The translations under genes were made by a program, and so were the position numbers. The notes under the pieces were generated by a model, which saw only the letters and a program-made list of their open reading frames with translations, was not told where the DNA came from and did not search any database. Shown piece by piece: positions 1-9,167 of a DNA stretch of 64,000 nucleotides; position 1 is the stretch's first letter; each line of letters opens with the position of its first letter. The DNA is from DATDIC01 sp963764525 (GTDB lineage Bacteria > Pseudomonadota > Alphaproteobacteria > Acetobacterales > Acetobacteraceae), in NCBI GenBank assembly GCA_963764525.1, contig CAVXTC010000016.1, positions 248,001 through 312,000 of the forward strand, read 5' to 3'.

Positions 1-633
1 GCGACGAAAGCATATGGCTTCGATGTCAGCGCGCCCACAGGACAAAGATCGATGATATTGGCCGACAGCTCGGACGACAGCGCCTTCTCCACATAGGTGC
101 CGACCTCCATGCTTTCGCCGCGCGAGGTGGCACCGAGATCATGCACGCCGGCCACTTCCGAAATGAAGCGGATGCAGCGCGTGCAATGGATGCAGCGCGT
201 CATTACGGTCTTGACCAGCGGGCCGAGATTCTTGTCCTTCACCGCGCGCTTGTTTTCCTCATAGCGCGAAGACGCCGACGCCGTAGCCGAGCGACTGATC
301 CTGCAGATCGCACTCGCCCCCCTGATCGCAGATCGGGCAGTCCAGAGGATGATTGATCAGCAGGAATTCCATTACCCCGCGGCGGGCGTCGCGCACCATC
401 TTGGTATCGGTGTGAACCACCATGCCGTCGGCCACCGGCCAGGCGCAGGAGGCGATCGGCTTGGGCGGCGCTTTCTCGATCTCTACCAGGCACATGCGGC
501 AGTTGCCGGCAACCGACAGCCGGTCGTGGTAGCAGAAGCGCGGGATCTCGATGCCGGCGGCCTCGGCCGCTTGCAGGACCGACGAGCCGTTCGGGACCTC
601 GACCTCGATGCCGTCGATGGTGAGCTTCGCCAT
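1..633 (-). CDS. nuoG: NADH-quinone oxidoreductase subunit G, N-terminal part
   Basis: Peripheral-arm subunit of complex I that carries several iron-sulfur clusters passing electrons from NADH to quinone. The start at 633 gives the N-terminal ferredoxin-like domain with [2Fe-2S] ligands C34, C45, C48 and C63. The H-x3-C-x2-C-x5-C [4Fe-4S] site follows (H95, C99, C102, C108). The frame breaks near base 276. Removing one base there restores the natural continuation (YEENKRAV, then the CIHCTRC cluster motif) to the window edge. The gene is cut off by the window, and about 200 residues are present. It follows nuoF on the same strand, but 200 bases separate them, unlike the tight spacing of the other nuo genes. 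Confidence 0.93.
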
Positions 634-720
634 TATTCGCTCTTCCGCCAGGCTGCGAGCAGGTCGCCTACCGGCCAGCAGTATTTATTTCGGGTGAAGT
701 GGCCTGCGATTGCCCAAACC

Positions 721-807
721 GTCATGGCCGGCGAAGGCCGGGCATCCACGACGCTACGACCTGTGCTGCGGGCAAGGCTTGGATGGCCGGCCTTCGACGG
801 GCATGAC
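721..807. repeat. Inverted pair of REP-like palindromes
   Basis: Two 27-base arms at 721-747 and 781-807 are near-perfect reverse complements, differing at three positions. Each arm contains its own small palindrome (CCGGC...GCCGG around GAAG). The consensus GTCATGcCCG...GGCCATCC resembles repetitive extragenic palindromes common in alphaproteobacterial genomes. It sits in the 200-base gap between nuoF and nuoG, so it may fold in the operon mRNA. A genome-wide copy count is not possible from this window. Confidence 0.7.
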
Positions 808-833
808 GCCGGATGTGCTCGAGGTCCACCGCT

Positions 834-2138
834 CTACTCCGCCGCCATCGGCATAGGCGGCACGCCGGTCCGCCGTTTGTAGGCGGCGATCCGCTCCTCC
901 ATCACCGGGCGGAAATGCCGGATCAGGCCCTGGATCGGCCAAGCCGCCGCATCGCCCAGCGCGCAGATCGTGTGACCCTCGACCTGGCGCGTGACCTGCT
1001 CCAGCGTGTCGATCTCCTCGGGTTCCGCGCGCCCGGCCACCATGCGGTTCATCACCCGCATCATCCAGCCGGCGCCCTCGCGGCATGGCGTGCACTGGCC
1101 GCAGCTCTCGTGCTTGTAGAACTCCGAAAGCCGCGCGATCGCCCGGATGATGTCGGTCGATTTGTCCATGACGATCACTGCCGCCGTGCCGAGGCCGCTT
1201 TTGACGTCGCGCAGGCTGTCGAAATCCATCAGCACGTCGTCGCAGATGCTTTTGGGGATCACCGGAACCGAGGCGCCACCTGGAATCACCGCCAGCAAAT
1301 TGTCCCACCCGCCGCGCACGCCGCCCGCATAGCGGTCGATCAGCTCGCGCAAAGGGATGCCGAGCGCTTCCTCGACATTGCACGGCTTGTTCACGTGGCC
1401 GGAGATGCAGAACACCTTGGGGCCGCTGTTCTTCGGCCGGCCGATCGCGGCGAACCACGCGGCGCCGCGACGCATGATGGTCGGCGCGACGGCGATGCTT
1501 TCGACGTTGTTGACCGTGGTGGGGCAGCCATACAGACCAACCGCCGCCGGAAATGGCGGCTTCATCCGCGGCATGCCCTTCTTGCCCTCGAGGCTTTCGA
1601 GCAGCGCCGTCTCTTCCCCGCAGATATAGGCGCCGGCACCGCGATGCACGTACAGCTCGAAATCGAAGCCCGAGCCGCACGCATCCTTGCCCAGCAGCCC
1701 GGCCTCGTATGCCTCGGCAATCGCCGCTTCCAGCACGCGGCATTCGTTGGCGAATTCGCCACGGATGTAGATGTAGCAGACATGGGCCCCCATCGCGTAA
1801 GACGCGATCAGGCAGCCTTCGACCAGCTTGTGCGGGTCATGGCGGATGATGTCGCGGTCCTTGCAGGTGCCGGGCTCGCTTTCATCGGCGTTGACCGTCA
1901 GATACGCCGGCCGCCCGTCCGACTGTTTCGGCATGAACGACCATTTGAGGCCGGTGGGAAACCCCGCCCCGCCGCGTCCGCGCAGGCCCGACGCCTTGAT
2001 CTCGTCGATGATCGCGTCGCGCCCCTTGGCCAGGATCTCCTTCGTCCCGTCCCAGTCGCCACGCGCCCGTGCCGCCCGCAACCGCCAGTCGTGAATGCCG
2101 TAAAGGTTGGTGAAGATGCGGTCCTTGTCTTCGAGCAT
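834..2138 (-). CDS. nuoF: NADH-quinone oxidoreductase subunit F
   Basis: NADH-oxidising flavoprotein subunit of complex I, 434 residues, intact and of normal length. The glycine-rich FMN/NADH motif GRGGAG is at residues 54-59. The N3 [4Fe-4S] ligands are C346, C349 and C352 (SCGQCTPC) plus C392. The nuoE stop immediately precedes the ATG (the coordinates share base 2138), indicating translational coupling. Together with NuoE and NuoG it forms the dehydrogenase module on the cytoplasmic side of the membrane. Confidence 0.97.
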   Translation of the reverse strand: MLEDKDRIFTNLYGIHDWRLRAARARGDWDGTKEILAKGRDAIIDEIKASGLRGRGGAGFPTGLKWSFMPKQSDGRPAYLTVNADESEPGTCKDRDIIRHDPHKLVEGCLIASYAMGAHVCYIYIRGEFANECRVLEAAIAEAYEAGLLGKDACGSGFDFELYVHRGAGAYICGEETALLESLEGKKGMPRMKPPFPAAVGLYGCPTTVNNVESIAVAPTIMRRGAAWFAAIGRPKNSGPKVFCISGHVNKPCNVEEALGIPLRELIDRYAGGVRGGWDNLLAVIPGGASVPVIPKSICDDVLMDFDSLRDVKSGLGTAAVIVMDKSTDIIRAIARLSEFYKHESCGQCTPCREGAGWMMRVMNRMVAGRAEPEEIDTLEQVTRQVEGHTICALGDAAAWPIQGLIRHFRPVMEERIAAYKRRTGVPPMPMAAE

Positions 2139-2797
2139 TAGCCTGTCGCCCCCGGCTCGAAGTGCAGCGTCGTCAACGTGGTCGGTCCGCCTTCCGGCGC
2201 GGATGTCTGCCGGCCGATCATGGAGCCCGGCTTGGGCGGTTCCCCGTGGCGCAACGCCTCCAGCAGTTGTGTCGTCCGCTCCGCGTCCATGTCCTCATAG
2301 AAGTCGTCGTTCACCTGCAGAATGGGCGCGTTTACACACCCGCCGAGGCACTCGACCTGCGTCATGGTGAACACTCCGTCGGCGCTGGTCTCGCCCCAGG
2401 CGGCGATGCCGGTGGCCTCGCGGCAGGCGGCCACCACGTCATCCGAGCCGCGCAGCCAGCAGGGTGTCGTGGTGCAAACCTGAAGGTGCCATGTCCCGAT
2501 CGGCCGCAGGTTGAACATGAGGTAGAACGTCGCGACCTCATAGACCCGTATCGGCGGCATATCGAGCCATCGCGCCACCGTATCCATGCCGGCGCGCGGC
2601 ACCCAGGCGCTGCCGGTCTGCCGCCGCATCTGCTCCTGCACGAGATAAAGCAGCGGGATGACCGCGCTGGCCTGCCGGCCCGGCGGATATTTCGCGATGT
2701 GCCGAGCCGCTTCCGCCTCGCTCTGATCGTCAAAGCTGAAGGTTGCCGGCTGCGCGACATCCTGCCCGGGCGATCCGAAGCCGATATCCTCGGTCAT
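2138..2797 (-). CDS. nuoE: NADH-quinone oxidoreductase subunit E
   Basis: 24-kDa-type complex I subunit carrying the N1a [2Fe-2S] cluster. The ligands are visible as C108 and C113 (VCTTTPC) and C150 and C154 (VECLGGC). The ATG at 2797 lies four bases after the nuoD stop and gives a normal 219-residue protein. The frame stays open further upstream, but that extension overlaps nuoD and has no family character. It lies in the middle of the nuo operon. Confidence 0.95.
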   Translation of the reverse strand: MTEDIGFGSPGQDVAQPATFSFDDQSEAEAARHIAKYPPGRQASAVIPLLYLVQEQMRRQTGSAWVPRAGMDTVARWLDMPPIRVYEVATFYLMFNLRPIGTWHLQVCTTTPCWLRGSDDVVAACREATGIAAWGETSADGVFTMTQVECLGGCVNAPILQVNDDFYEDMDAERTTQLLEALRHGEPPKPGSMIGRQTSAPEGGPTTLTTLHFEPGATG

Positions 2798-2801
2798 GCG
2801 A

Positions 2802-4019
2802 TTACCTGTCGATCTCGCCGAACACGATATCCAGCGACCCGATGATCGCCACCGTGTCGGCCAGCATGTGCCGCCGGGCCAGCACGTCCATGGTTTGCAG
2901 GAAGGCAAACCCCGTGGAGCGGATCTTGCAGCGGTACGGCCGGTTTGTTCCGTCGGCAACCAGATAGACGCCGAACTCGCCCTTCGGGCTCTCGGTCGCG
3001 GTATAGGTGGCGCCGGGCGGCACGTGGAAGCCTTCGGTGAACAGCTTGAAATGATGGATCAGCGCCTCCATCGAGCGCTTCATCTCGGCCCGCCGCGGCG
3101 GACTGAACTTGTGATCCAGGATGCGTACCGGGCCGGGCTGCATCTTCGCCAGGCACTGGCGGATGATCTTGACGCTCTCCCGCATCTCCCACAGGCGCAC
3201 CAGGTAACGATCGTAACAGTCGCCATTGCGCCCGACCGGGACCTGGAAATCCACTTCCGCATATTTGTCGTAGGGCTGCGCGCGCCGCAGGTCCCAGGGC
3301 ACGCCCGAAGCGCGCAGACACGGCCCGCTCCAGCCCCAGGCCAGTGCGTCCTCCGCCGAGATCACCCCGATATCGACCAGGCGCTGCTTCCAGATGCGGT
3401 TCGAGGTGAGCAACTCCTCCAGCTCGTCGATGAATTTCGGGAAGGTTTCCGTCCAGGCAGCAATCCGTTCCACGAGCGCGGGCGGCAGATCGCGGTTGAC
3501 CCCGCCTGGCCGGTAGTAATTGGAATGCAGCCGCGCGCCGGAAGCCGCCTCATAGAACTCCATCAGCTTTTCGCGTTCTTCGAAGCCCCACAGGCTCGGG
3601 GTGATCGCCCCTACGTCCAGCGCATAGGTCGTGACGTTCAGCAAGTGATTGAGCACGCGGGTGATCTCGGCGAACAGCGTGCGGATCCATTGCGCCCGCT
3701 CCGGCGCGACAATACCGAGCAGCTTCTCGACCGCGAGAACGTAGGTCTGCTCCTCGCACATCGGCGAGACGTAATCCAGCCGATCGAAATACGGCACGTT
3801 CTGGATGTAGGTGCGGTACTCCATCAGCTTCTCGGTGCCGCGATGCAGCAGGCCGATATGCGGATCGGCGCGCTCCACCACCTCGCCGTCCATTTCCAGG
3901 ATCAGTCGCAGAACGCCATGCGCGGCTGGGTGCTGCGGCCCGAAATTGATGGCGTGGCTATCTATTTCAACAATGCGCTGCTGTTTCGCCGCGGTCTCGG
4001 GCAGGGTGCTTTCGCTCAT
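2802..4019 (-). CDS. nuoD: NADH-quinone oxidoreductase subunit D
   Basis: 49-kDa-type subunit of complex I that forms the quinone-binding site with NuoB. It has 405 residues and an intact frame. Family landmarks are NFGPQHPAAHGVLR near residue 26, HIGLLHRGTEKL near residue 57, and the C-terminal IIGSLDIVFGEIDR. It is a separate gene from nuoC, unlike the nuoCD fusion of enteric bacteria. Six bases separate its start from the nuoC stop, consistent with one transcript. Confidence 0.97.
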   Translation of the reverse strand: MSESTLPETAAKQQRIVEIDSHAINFGPQHPAAHGVLRLILEMDGEVVERADPHIGLLHRGTEKLMEYRTYIQNVPYFDRLDYVSPMCEEQTYVLAVEKLLGIVAPERAQWIRTLFAEITRVLNHLLNVTTYALDVGAITPSLWGFEEREKLMEFYEAASGARLHSNYYRPGGVNRDLPPALVERIAAWTETFPKFIDELEELLTSNRIWKQRLVDIGVISAEDALAWGWSGPCLRASGVPWDLRRAQPYDKYAEVDFQVPVGRNGDCYDRYLVRLWEMRESVKIIRQCLAKMQPGPVRILDHKFSPPRRAEMKRSMEALIHHFKLFTEGFHVPPGATYTATESPKGEFGVYLVADGTNRPYRCKIRSTGFAFLQTMDVLARRHMLADTVAIIGSLDIVFGEIDR

Positions 4020-4025
4020 TCGCCG

Positions 4026-4694
4026 TCAGCCCTTTTCACCGGGCGCCGGCAGCGGAGCGGTATGGGTCACCTGTGCACGCTCCTGGTGTACCTTCTCGTC
4101 ACCGGGCAACGTGGTGACACCCTCCCACGGCGAAATGAAGTCGAAGGTCCGCCAGTCCTGGGTCAGCTTCACCGGTTCATAGACGACCTGTTTGCGCTCC
4201 TCGTCGTAGCGCACTTCCACATATCCGGTCAGCGGGAAGTCCTTGCGCAGCGGATGACCCTCGAACCCGTAGTCGGTCAGGATACGGCGCAGATCGGGCT
4301 GGCCGGCGAACAGAATGCCATACAGGTCCCAGGCCTCCCGCTCCCACCAGGTCGCACAGGGCCAAACACCGCAGATGGACGGCACCGGCGCTGTCTCATC
4401 GGTGGTGACGATCACCCGCAGCCGCTGGTTCAACGAGACCGACAAAAGATTATAGACAACATCGAACCGCTCGGTCCGATCCGGCCAATCGACGCCGCAG
4501 ATGTCCATCACCTGCTCGAAAGCGAAACGCGGATCGTCCCGCAACGTGGTCATCAGCCCGACAAGACTGTCGCGCTCGGCATCGGCGATCGCCTCGTTCA
4601 TCTCCAGGCGCGTCCCATGCACGCCGGGCAAGGCACCCACAGCACGTGCCAGCGTCTCCGCCGGGGTCGCGCCTGAGGCCTCCTGTTCAGCCAC
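4026..4694 (-). CDS. nuoC: NADH-quinone oxidoreductase subunit C
   Basis: 30-kDa-type subunit of the complex I peripheral arm, 222 residues. The family signature near the middle reads WWEREAWDLYGI, followed by LRRILTDYGFEGHPLRKDFP. The C-terminal tail after the conserved domain (SPWEG onward) is longer than in short homologues. The start overlaps the end of nuoB by eight bases, so the two genes are probably translationally coupled. Confidence 0.96.
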   Translation of the reverse strand: MAEQEASGATPAETLARAVGALPGVHGTRLEMNEAIADAERDSLVGLMTTLRDDPRFAFEQVMDICGVDWPDRTERFDVVYNLLSVSLNQRLRVIVTTDETAPVPSICGVWPCATWWEREAWDLYGILFAGQPDLRRILTDYGFEGHPLRKDFPLTGYVEVRYDEERKQVVYEPVKLTQDWRTFDFISPWEGVTTLPGDEKVHQERAQVTHTAPLPAPGEKG

Positions 4695-5244
4695 GAAGGA
4701 TCGTCCCCGTCCGCCGGATCTTCTTCTGCAGTTGCATCATGCCGTACACCAGCGCCTCGGCGGTCGGCGGACAGCCGGGCACATAGACATCGACCGGCAC
4801 CACACGATCGCAGCCGCGCACCACCGAATAGGAGAAATGGTAGTAGCCGCCGCCATTGGCGCAGCTTCCCATGCTGACCACCCAGCGCGGCTCCGGCATC
4901 TGGTCGTACACCTTGCGCAATGCCGGCGCCATCTTGTTGCATAGCGTACCGGCGACGATCATCACATCGCTCTGTCGCGGCGAGGCGCGCGGGATCATGC
5001 CCAGCCGGTCAAGGTCATAGCGCGGCATGTAGGCGTGGATCATCTCCACCGCGCAGCAAGCCAGCCCGAACGTCATCGGCCACAGGCTGCCGGTGCGCGC
5101 CCAGTTCACCACCCGATCGAGGTTGGCGACGATGAAGCCCTTGTTCTCGATCTCGCCGGTGATGCCCTTGAGGACCGCGTCCTGCTCCGGCCCGGGATCA
5201 AGCGCCTGCCGGTTCCATGCGATCGGAGTTGCCGTGTTACTCAT
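4687..5244 (-). CDS. nuoB: NADH-quinone oxidoreductase subunit B
   Basis: PSST-type subunit that holds the terminal [4Fe-4S] cluster N2 next to the quinone pocket. The ligands are the adjacent C63 and C64 (GLACCAVEM), C128 (MGSCANGGG) and C158 (VPGCPP). The ATG at 5244 gives 185 residues, the usual length. An open stretch upstream overlaps nuoA and is not protein-like. The start lies seven bases after the nuoA stop. Confidence 0.97.
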   Translation of the reverse strand: MSNTATPIAWNRQALDPGPEQDAVLKGITGEIENKGFIVANLDRVVNWARTGSLWPMTFGLACCAVEMIHAYMPRYDLDRLGMIPRASPRQSDVMIVAGTLCNKMAPALRKVYDQMPEPRWVVSMGSCANGGGYYHFSYSVVRGCDRVVPVDVYVPGCPPTAEALVYGMMQLQKKIRRTGTILRG

Positions 5245-5251
5245 TGTGTTT

Positions 5252-5617
5252 CTATTCCCATTCCAGGGCGCCCTTGCACCACTCATAGATAAAGCCGACG
5301 GTGAGAACGCCAAGGAAGCCAAGCATGGACAGGAACCCGAACAGCCGTGTGTTGCCGAGGCTGACCGCCCAGGGAAACAGAAACGCCACTTCCAGATCGA
5401 AGATGATGAACAGGATGGCGACCAGGTAATAGCGCACGTCAAACCGGCGACGGGCATCGTCGAACGCCTCGAAGCCGCACTCATAAGCTGACAGCTTCTC
5501 CGGGTAAGGCTTTTGCCGAGCCGCCAACAGCGAGCCCCCGACCATCGCCATGGCGATCACCCCGGCGATGATGATGAACACCAGCACCGGCAGATATTGC
5601 GGCAGCACGTAGGGCAC
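5252..5617 (-). CDS. nuoA: NADH-quinone oxidoreductase subunit A
   Basis: Small membrane subunit of complex I, 121 residues with three hydrophobic segments (about residues 9-30, 63-83 and 91-111). The conserved loop YECGFEAFDDARRRFDVRYY between the first two segments is diagnostic. It is the first gene of the nuo operon. The 188 bases between it and tRNA-Asp contain no other gene. Confidence 0.95.
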   Translation of the reverse strand: MPYVLPQYLPVLVFIIIAGVIAMAMVGGSLLAARQKPYPEKLSAYECGFEAFDDARRRFDVRYYLVAILFIIFDLEVAFLFPWAVSLGNTRLFGFLSMLGFLGVLTVGFIYEWCKGALEWE

Positions 5618-5805
5618 GTTCTGTTCCCCTCATGTGTCTCGCAGGCGCCCAGCCATGCTCCTGCACTGCCGCGCCAAGCGACGCCTCGACCTTAGCCGTA
5701 CCAGCCGCACCCCGCCATGGCCCCAACCCGCAGATCGACCAACCCGGCGACGGTCATCCGGACACAAAATGAGCCGGACACAGGTGGGAGGGAGCGATGC
5801 GCTGC

Positions 5806-5882
<77 letters not shown>

Positions 5883-5969
5883 AGCAGGCGGCAGCACTTA
5901 GGCCGGCCGCCCAGGCCCGTCAAGCAGCCGGCGGCCGCCGCACAAGCATCTGCAACGACCCCGGCAAAC

Positions 5970-6044
5970 TGGTGGGCGGTGACGGGTTCGAACCGCCGGC
6001 CCTCTCGGTGTAAACGAGACGCTCTACCGCTGAGCTAACCGCCC
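5970..6044 (-). tRNA. tRNA-Val (TAC)
   Basis: A 75-base cloverleaf on the minus strand, with acceptor GGGCGGT/ACCGCCC, discriminator A and encoded CCA. The anticodon loop TTTACAC sits in stem TCTCG/CGAGA, anticodon TAC. Its 5' end lies one base after the hupB stop codon, so the tRNA is almost certainly processed from a transcript that includes hupB. Confidence 0.97.
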
Positions 6045-6045
6045 G

Positions 6046-6318
6046 TCATTGAACGGCGTCCTTGAGCCCCTTGCCGGCCTTGAAACGAACGGTCGTCGAA
6101 GCGGCGATCTTCATCGTCTCGCCGGTACGCGGATTGCGCCCGGTTCCCGCCTTGCGATTGGCGGTGGCGAAGGTGCCGAACCCGACCAGGCGCACCTCTT
6201 CCTTTTTCTTCAATGCCTCCTCGATCGCGCCGAACACGGCATCGACCACCTCACTCGCCTTGGCACGCGACAACTCGGTGTCTTCGGCGACAGCCGCGAT
6301 CAGCTCCATCTTATTCAC
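6046..6318 (-). CDS. hupB: DNA-binding protein HU
   Basis: Histone-like nucleoid protein of 90 residues that bends and compacts DNA as a dimer. The conserved arm is visible as VGFGTFATANRKAGTGRNPR, followed by TGE. The GTG start at 6318 is preceded by a purine-rich GGGGGGA stretch; an in-frame ATG lies three codons later. It sits downstream of lon and directly before tRNA-Val. A promoter with an embedded palindrome lies at 6391-6420. Confidence 0.95.
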   Translation of the reverse strand: MNKMELIAAVAEDTELSRAKASEVVDAVFGAIEEALKKKEEVRLVGFGTFATANRKAGTGRNPRTGETMKIAASTTVRFKAGKGLKDAVQ

Positions 6319-6390
6319 AGAAATCCCCCCTGAGCGGTGAAGGCAATTGGCGGCGCCGGCCTATCGAGTCGTGGCCGACCGAACGGCGCG

Positions 6391-6420
6391 ACAATAAATG
6401 GCGGATTTCCGCCACGTCAA
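6391..6420 (-). promoter_or_regulatory. Putative hupB promoter with palindrome in the spacer
   Basis: On the minus strand, TTGACG (6415-6420) is followed by the perfect 16-base palindrome TGGCGGAAATCCGCCA (6399-6414) and then an AT-rich TTTATTGT that could serve as the -10 (6391-6398). The palindrome fills the whole -35/-10 spacer, the classic position for a repressor operator. The hexamers are good but not perfect sigma-70 matches, and the regulator is unknown. Confidence 0.5.
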
Positions 6421-6529
6421 CGCATGGAACGAGAATTGGCAAATAAAGACGGGCCAAATGGTCCTGGTGTTCCGGCATGAACCCTGCGGGAACGGCCGCC
6501 CGGACGCGGACGGCCGCCCCGAAAGGATG

Positions 6530-8981
6530 TCAGTGCGTCAGAGACGCCGCGGCCTCGGCAGGCTTGGGCGGGGTGACCGGCTCCGGCGGCTCCTCCCATT
6601 CGATCGCCTCGGGCCGGCGCGCCAGCGCCTGGGCGATGACCTCGTCCACATCGGCGACCGGGATCAGCTTCAGGTGCTTCTTCACGTTGTCGGGAATCTC
6701 GGCCAGGTCCTTCTCGTTCTCTTTCGGGATGAACACCGTCGTGATCCCGGCGCGCAACGCCGCCAGCAGCTTCTCCTTGAGCCCGCCGATCGGCAGCACC
6801 CGGCCGCGCAAAGTGATCTCCCCGGTCATCGCCACGTCGCGCCGGATCGGGATGCCGGTCAGCACCGAGACGATCGAGGTCGCCATGGCGATGCCTGCCG
6901 ACGGCCCGTCCTTCGGGGTTGCCCCCTCCGGCACGTGAACATGGATGTCCCGTTTCTCGAACAGGGTCGGCTTGATGCCGAACTTGATCGAGCGCGAGCG
7001 CACATAGCTGACAGCCGCGGACACGCTCTCTTGCATGACGTCGCCGAGCTTCCCGGTCTGCTTCACGTTGCCTTTGCCCGGCAGCATGACGCTCTCGATG
7101 GTCAGGATTTCGCCGCCCACCTCGGTCCAGGCAAGGCCGGTGACGACACCGACCATGTCCTCGTCCTCGGTTTCGCCGAAACGGAACTTCCGCACGCCGG
7201 CGTATTTGTCGAGGTTCTTGCGGGTGATCATCACCTTGGCGGTCTTCTTGGTGACGATCTCACGCACCGCCTTGCGGGCGAGGTTGGCGATCTCGCGCTC
7301 CAGGTTCCGCACGCCGGCTTCGCGGGTGTAGGTCCGGATCAGGTCGCGCAGTGCATCTTCAGAGATCGACCACTCGTCCTTCTTCAGGCCGTGCGCCTCG
7401 GACTGCTTGGCGATCAGGTGCCGCTTGGCGATCTCCACCTTTTCGTCCTCGGTGTAACCGGGAAGGCGGATGATTTCCATGCGGTCCATCAGCGGCTGCG
7501 GCATGCGCAGGCTGTTGGCGGTGGTTACGAACATCACGTCCGACAGATCGTAATCGACCTCCAGGTAATGGTCATTGAACGTGCTGTTCTGCTCCGGGTC
7601 CAGCACCTCCAGCAGCGCCGAAGAAGGATCACCCCGCCAGTCGGCGCCGAGCTTGTCCACCTCGTCCAGCAGGAACAGCGGGTTGGAGGTCTTCGCCTTC
7701 TTCATGCCCTGCAGAACCTTGCCGGGCATCGAGCCGATATAGGTCCGGCGATGGCCGCGGATCTCGGCCTCATCGCGCACACCGCCCAGCGACATGCGAA
7801 CGAACTGCCGACCCGTGGCCCGGGCGATCGACTTGCCGAGCGAGGTCTTGCCCACGCCAGGCGGTCCGACCAGGCAAAGGATCGGGCCGCGCACCTTCGG
7901 ACTGCGCGCCTGCACAGCGAGGTACTCGATAATCCGCTCCTTGACCTTCTCCAGCCCGTAGTGGTCGTTCTCCAGCACCTTCTCCGCCTCGACCACGTCA
8001 TTGCGGACCTTGCTGCGCTTCTTCCACGGCAGGGCCAGCATCCAATCGAGGTAGTTGCGCACCACAGTGGCTTCCGCGCTCATCGGGCTCATGGTCTTGA
8101 GCTTCTTGAGCTCCGCGACCGCCTTCTCGCGGGCTTCCTTCGACAGCCTGGTCTTCTTGATCTTGGCTTCGAGCTCGGCGGTCTCATCCTTGCCGTCTTC
8201 GCCCTCGCCCAGCTCCTTCTGAATCGCCTTGAGCTGCTCGTTCAGGTAGTACTCGCGCTGCGTTTTCTCCATCTGCCGCTTGACGCGGTTGCGGATACGC
8301 TTCTCCACCTGCAGCACGCCGATCTCGGACTCCATGTGCCCGAACACACGCTCCAGCCGCTCGCCGATCTTCTGGGTTTCCAGCACTTCCTGCTTTTCGG
8401 CGATCTTCAGATTGAGATGCGCGGCGACGGTGTCGGCAAGCTTGCTGGGATCCTCGATCTGATTGAGGCTGACCAGCACTTCCGGCGCGATCTTCTTATT
8501 GAGCTTGATGTATTGTTCGAACTGGGAAACGACGGTGCGCCCAAGCGCCTCCAATTCCTTTGGATCGCCCGGCTGATCGCTCAGCGGCTCGACAGTCGCC
8601 TCGAAGTACGACTGCGTCTCCTTGAAGCTGGCGATTTTCGCGCGCTTGCCGCCCTCGACGAGCACCTTCACAGTACCGTCGGGGAGCTTCAGAAGCTGCA
8701 GGATCGTGGACACCGTGCCCACCCGGTAGATGTCGTCCGCGGTCGGATCGTCTTGCGCGGCATTCTTTTGGGCGACCAACAGGATCTGCTTGTCGTCCTT
8801 CATCACCGCTTCCAGCGCGCGAACGGATTTCTCCCGTCCGACGAACAGCGGCACGATCATGTGCGGAAACACCACGATATCGCGCAGCGGCAGCACGGGC
8901 AGCAGATCGCTCCGCGCCGGCTTGTCGGTTCGCGGACGGCGGCTCCGGCGGGGCCGGTACCGGCCGATCGGATTCCGTCAT
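6530..8981 (-). CDS. lon: ATP-dependent protease Lon
   Basis: Cytosolic AAA+ serine protease that degrades misfolded and regulatory proteins. It shows the N-terminal substrate domain (VLPLRDIVVFPHMIVP), Walker A GPPGVGKTS, Walker B FLLDEVDKL, and the protease dyad Ser in PKDGPSAGI with Lys in IGGLKEKLLAA. The likely start is the ATG at 8981, preceded by a strong AGGAGG six bases upstream. That frame (MTESDRPV) must lose one base near 8927 to join the main 788-residue frame, giving about 816 residues. It lies downstream of clpX, with a possible heat-shock promoter in the gap. Confidence 0.95.
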
Positions 8982-9105
8982 ATTGGACCTCCTTCTGGAC
9001 AGTCGCAGCGCGGTCCGCCCGATGCCGGCACAGACCACGCCTCAATGGGCTTTCGCCCGATGGGCCTGATGCCGAATGGCTTCACGCCCGTGTCATCGAA
9101 GCGAG

Positions 9106-9134
9106 ATATCGGCAGCACGGACGAAACACGCAAG
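9106..9134 (-). promoter_or_regulatory. Possible RpoH (heat-shock) promoter of lon
   Basis: On the minus strand, CTTG (9131-9134) is followed 18 bases later by CCGATAT (9106-9112). This is one mismatch from the alphaproteobacterial sigma-32 pattern CTTG-N17/18-CYTATNT. It lies in the clpX-lon gap about 125 bases before the lon start. Heat-shock control of lon is expected from other bacteria. Confidence 0.4.
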
Positions 9135-9167
9135 GTCTTGACATCTTGCGGTCACGCCCCGCGGCCC

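Noticed and set aside
9036..9075. GGGC-GAAA-GCCC hairpin downstream of clpX
   Set aside because: The stem is only four to six pairs with no T-tract; too weak to call a terminator.
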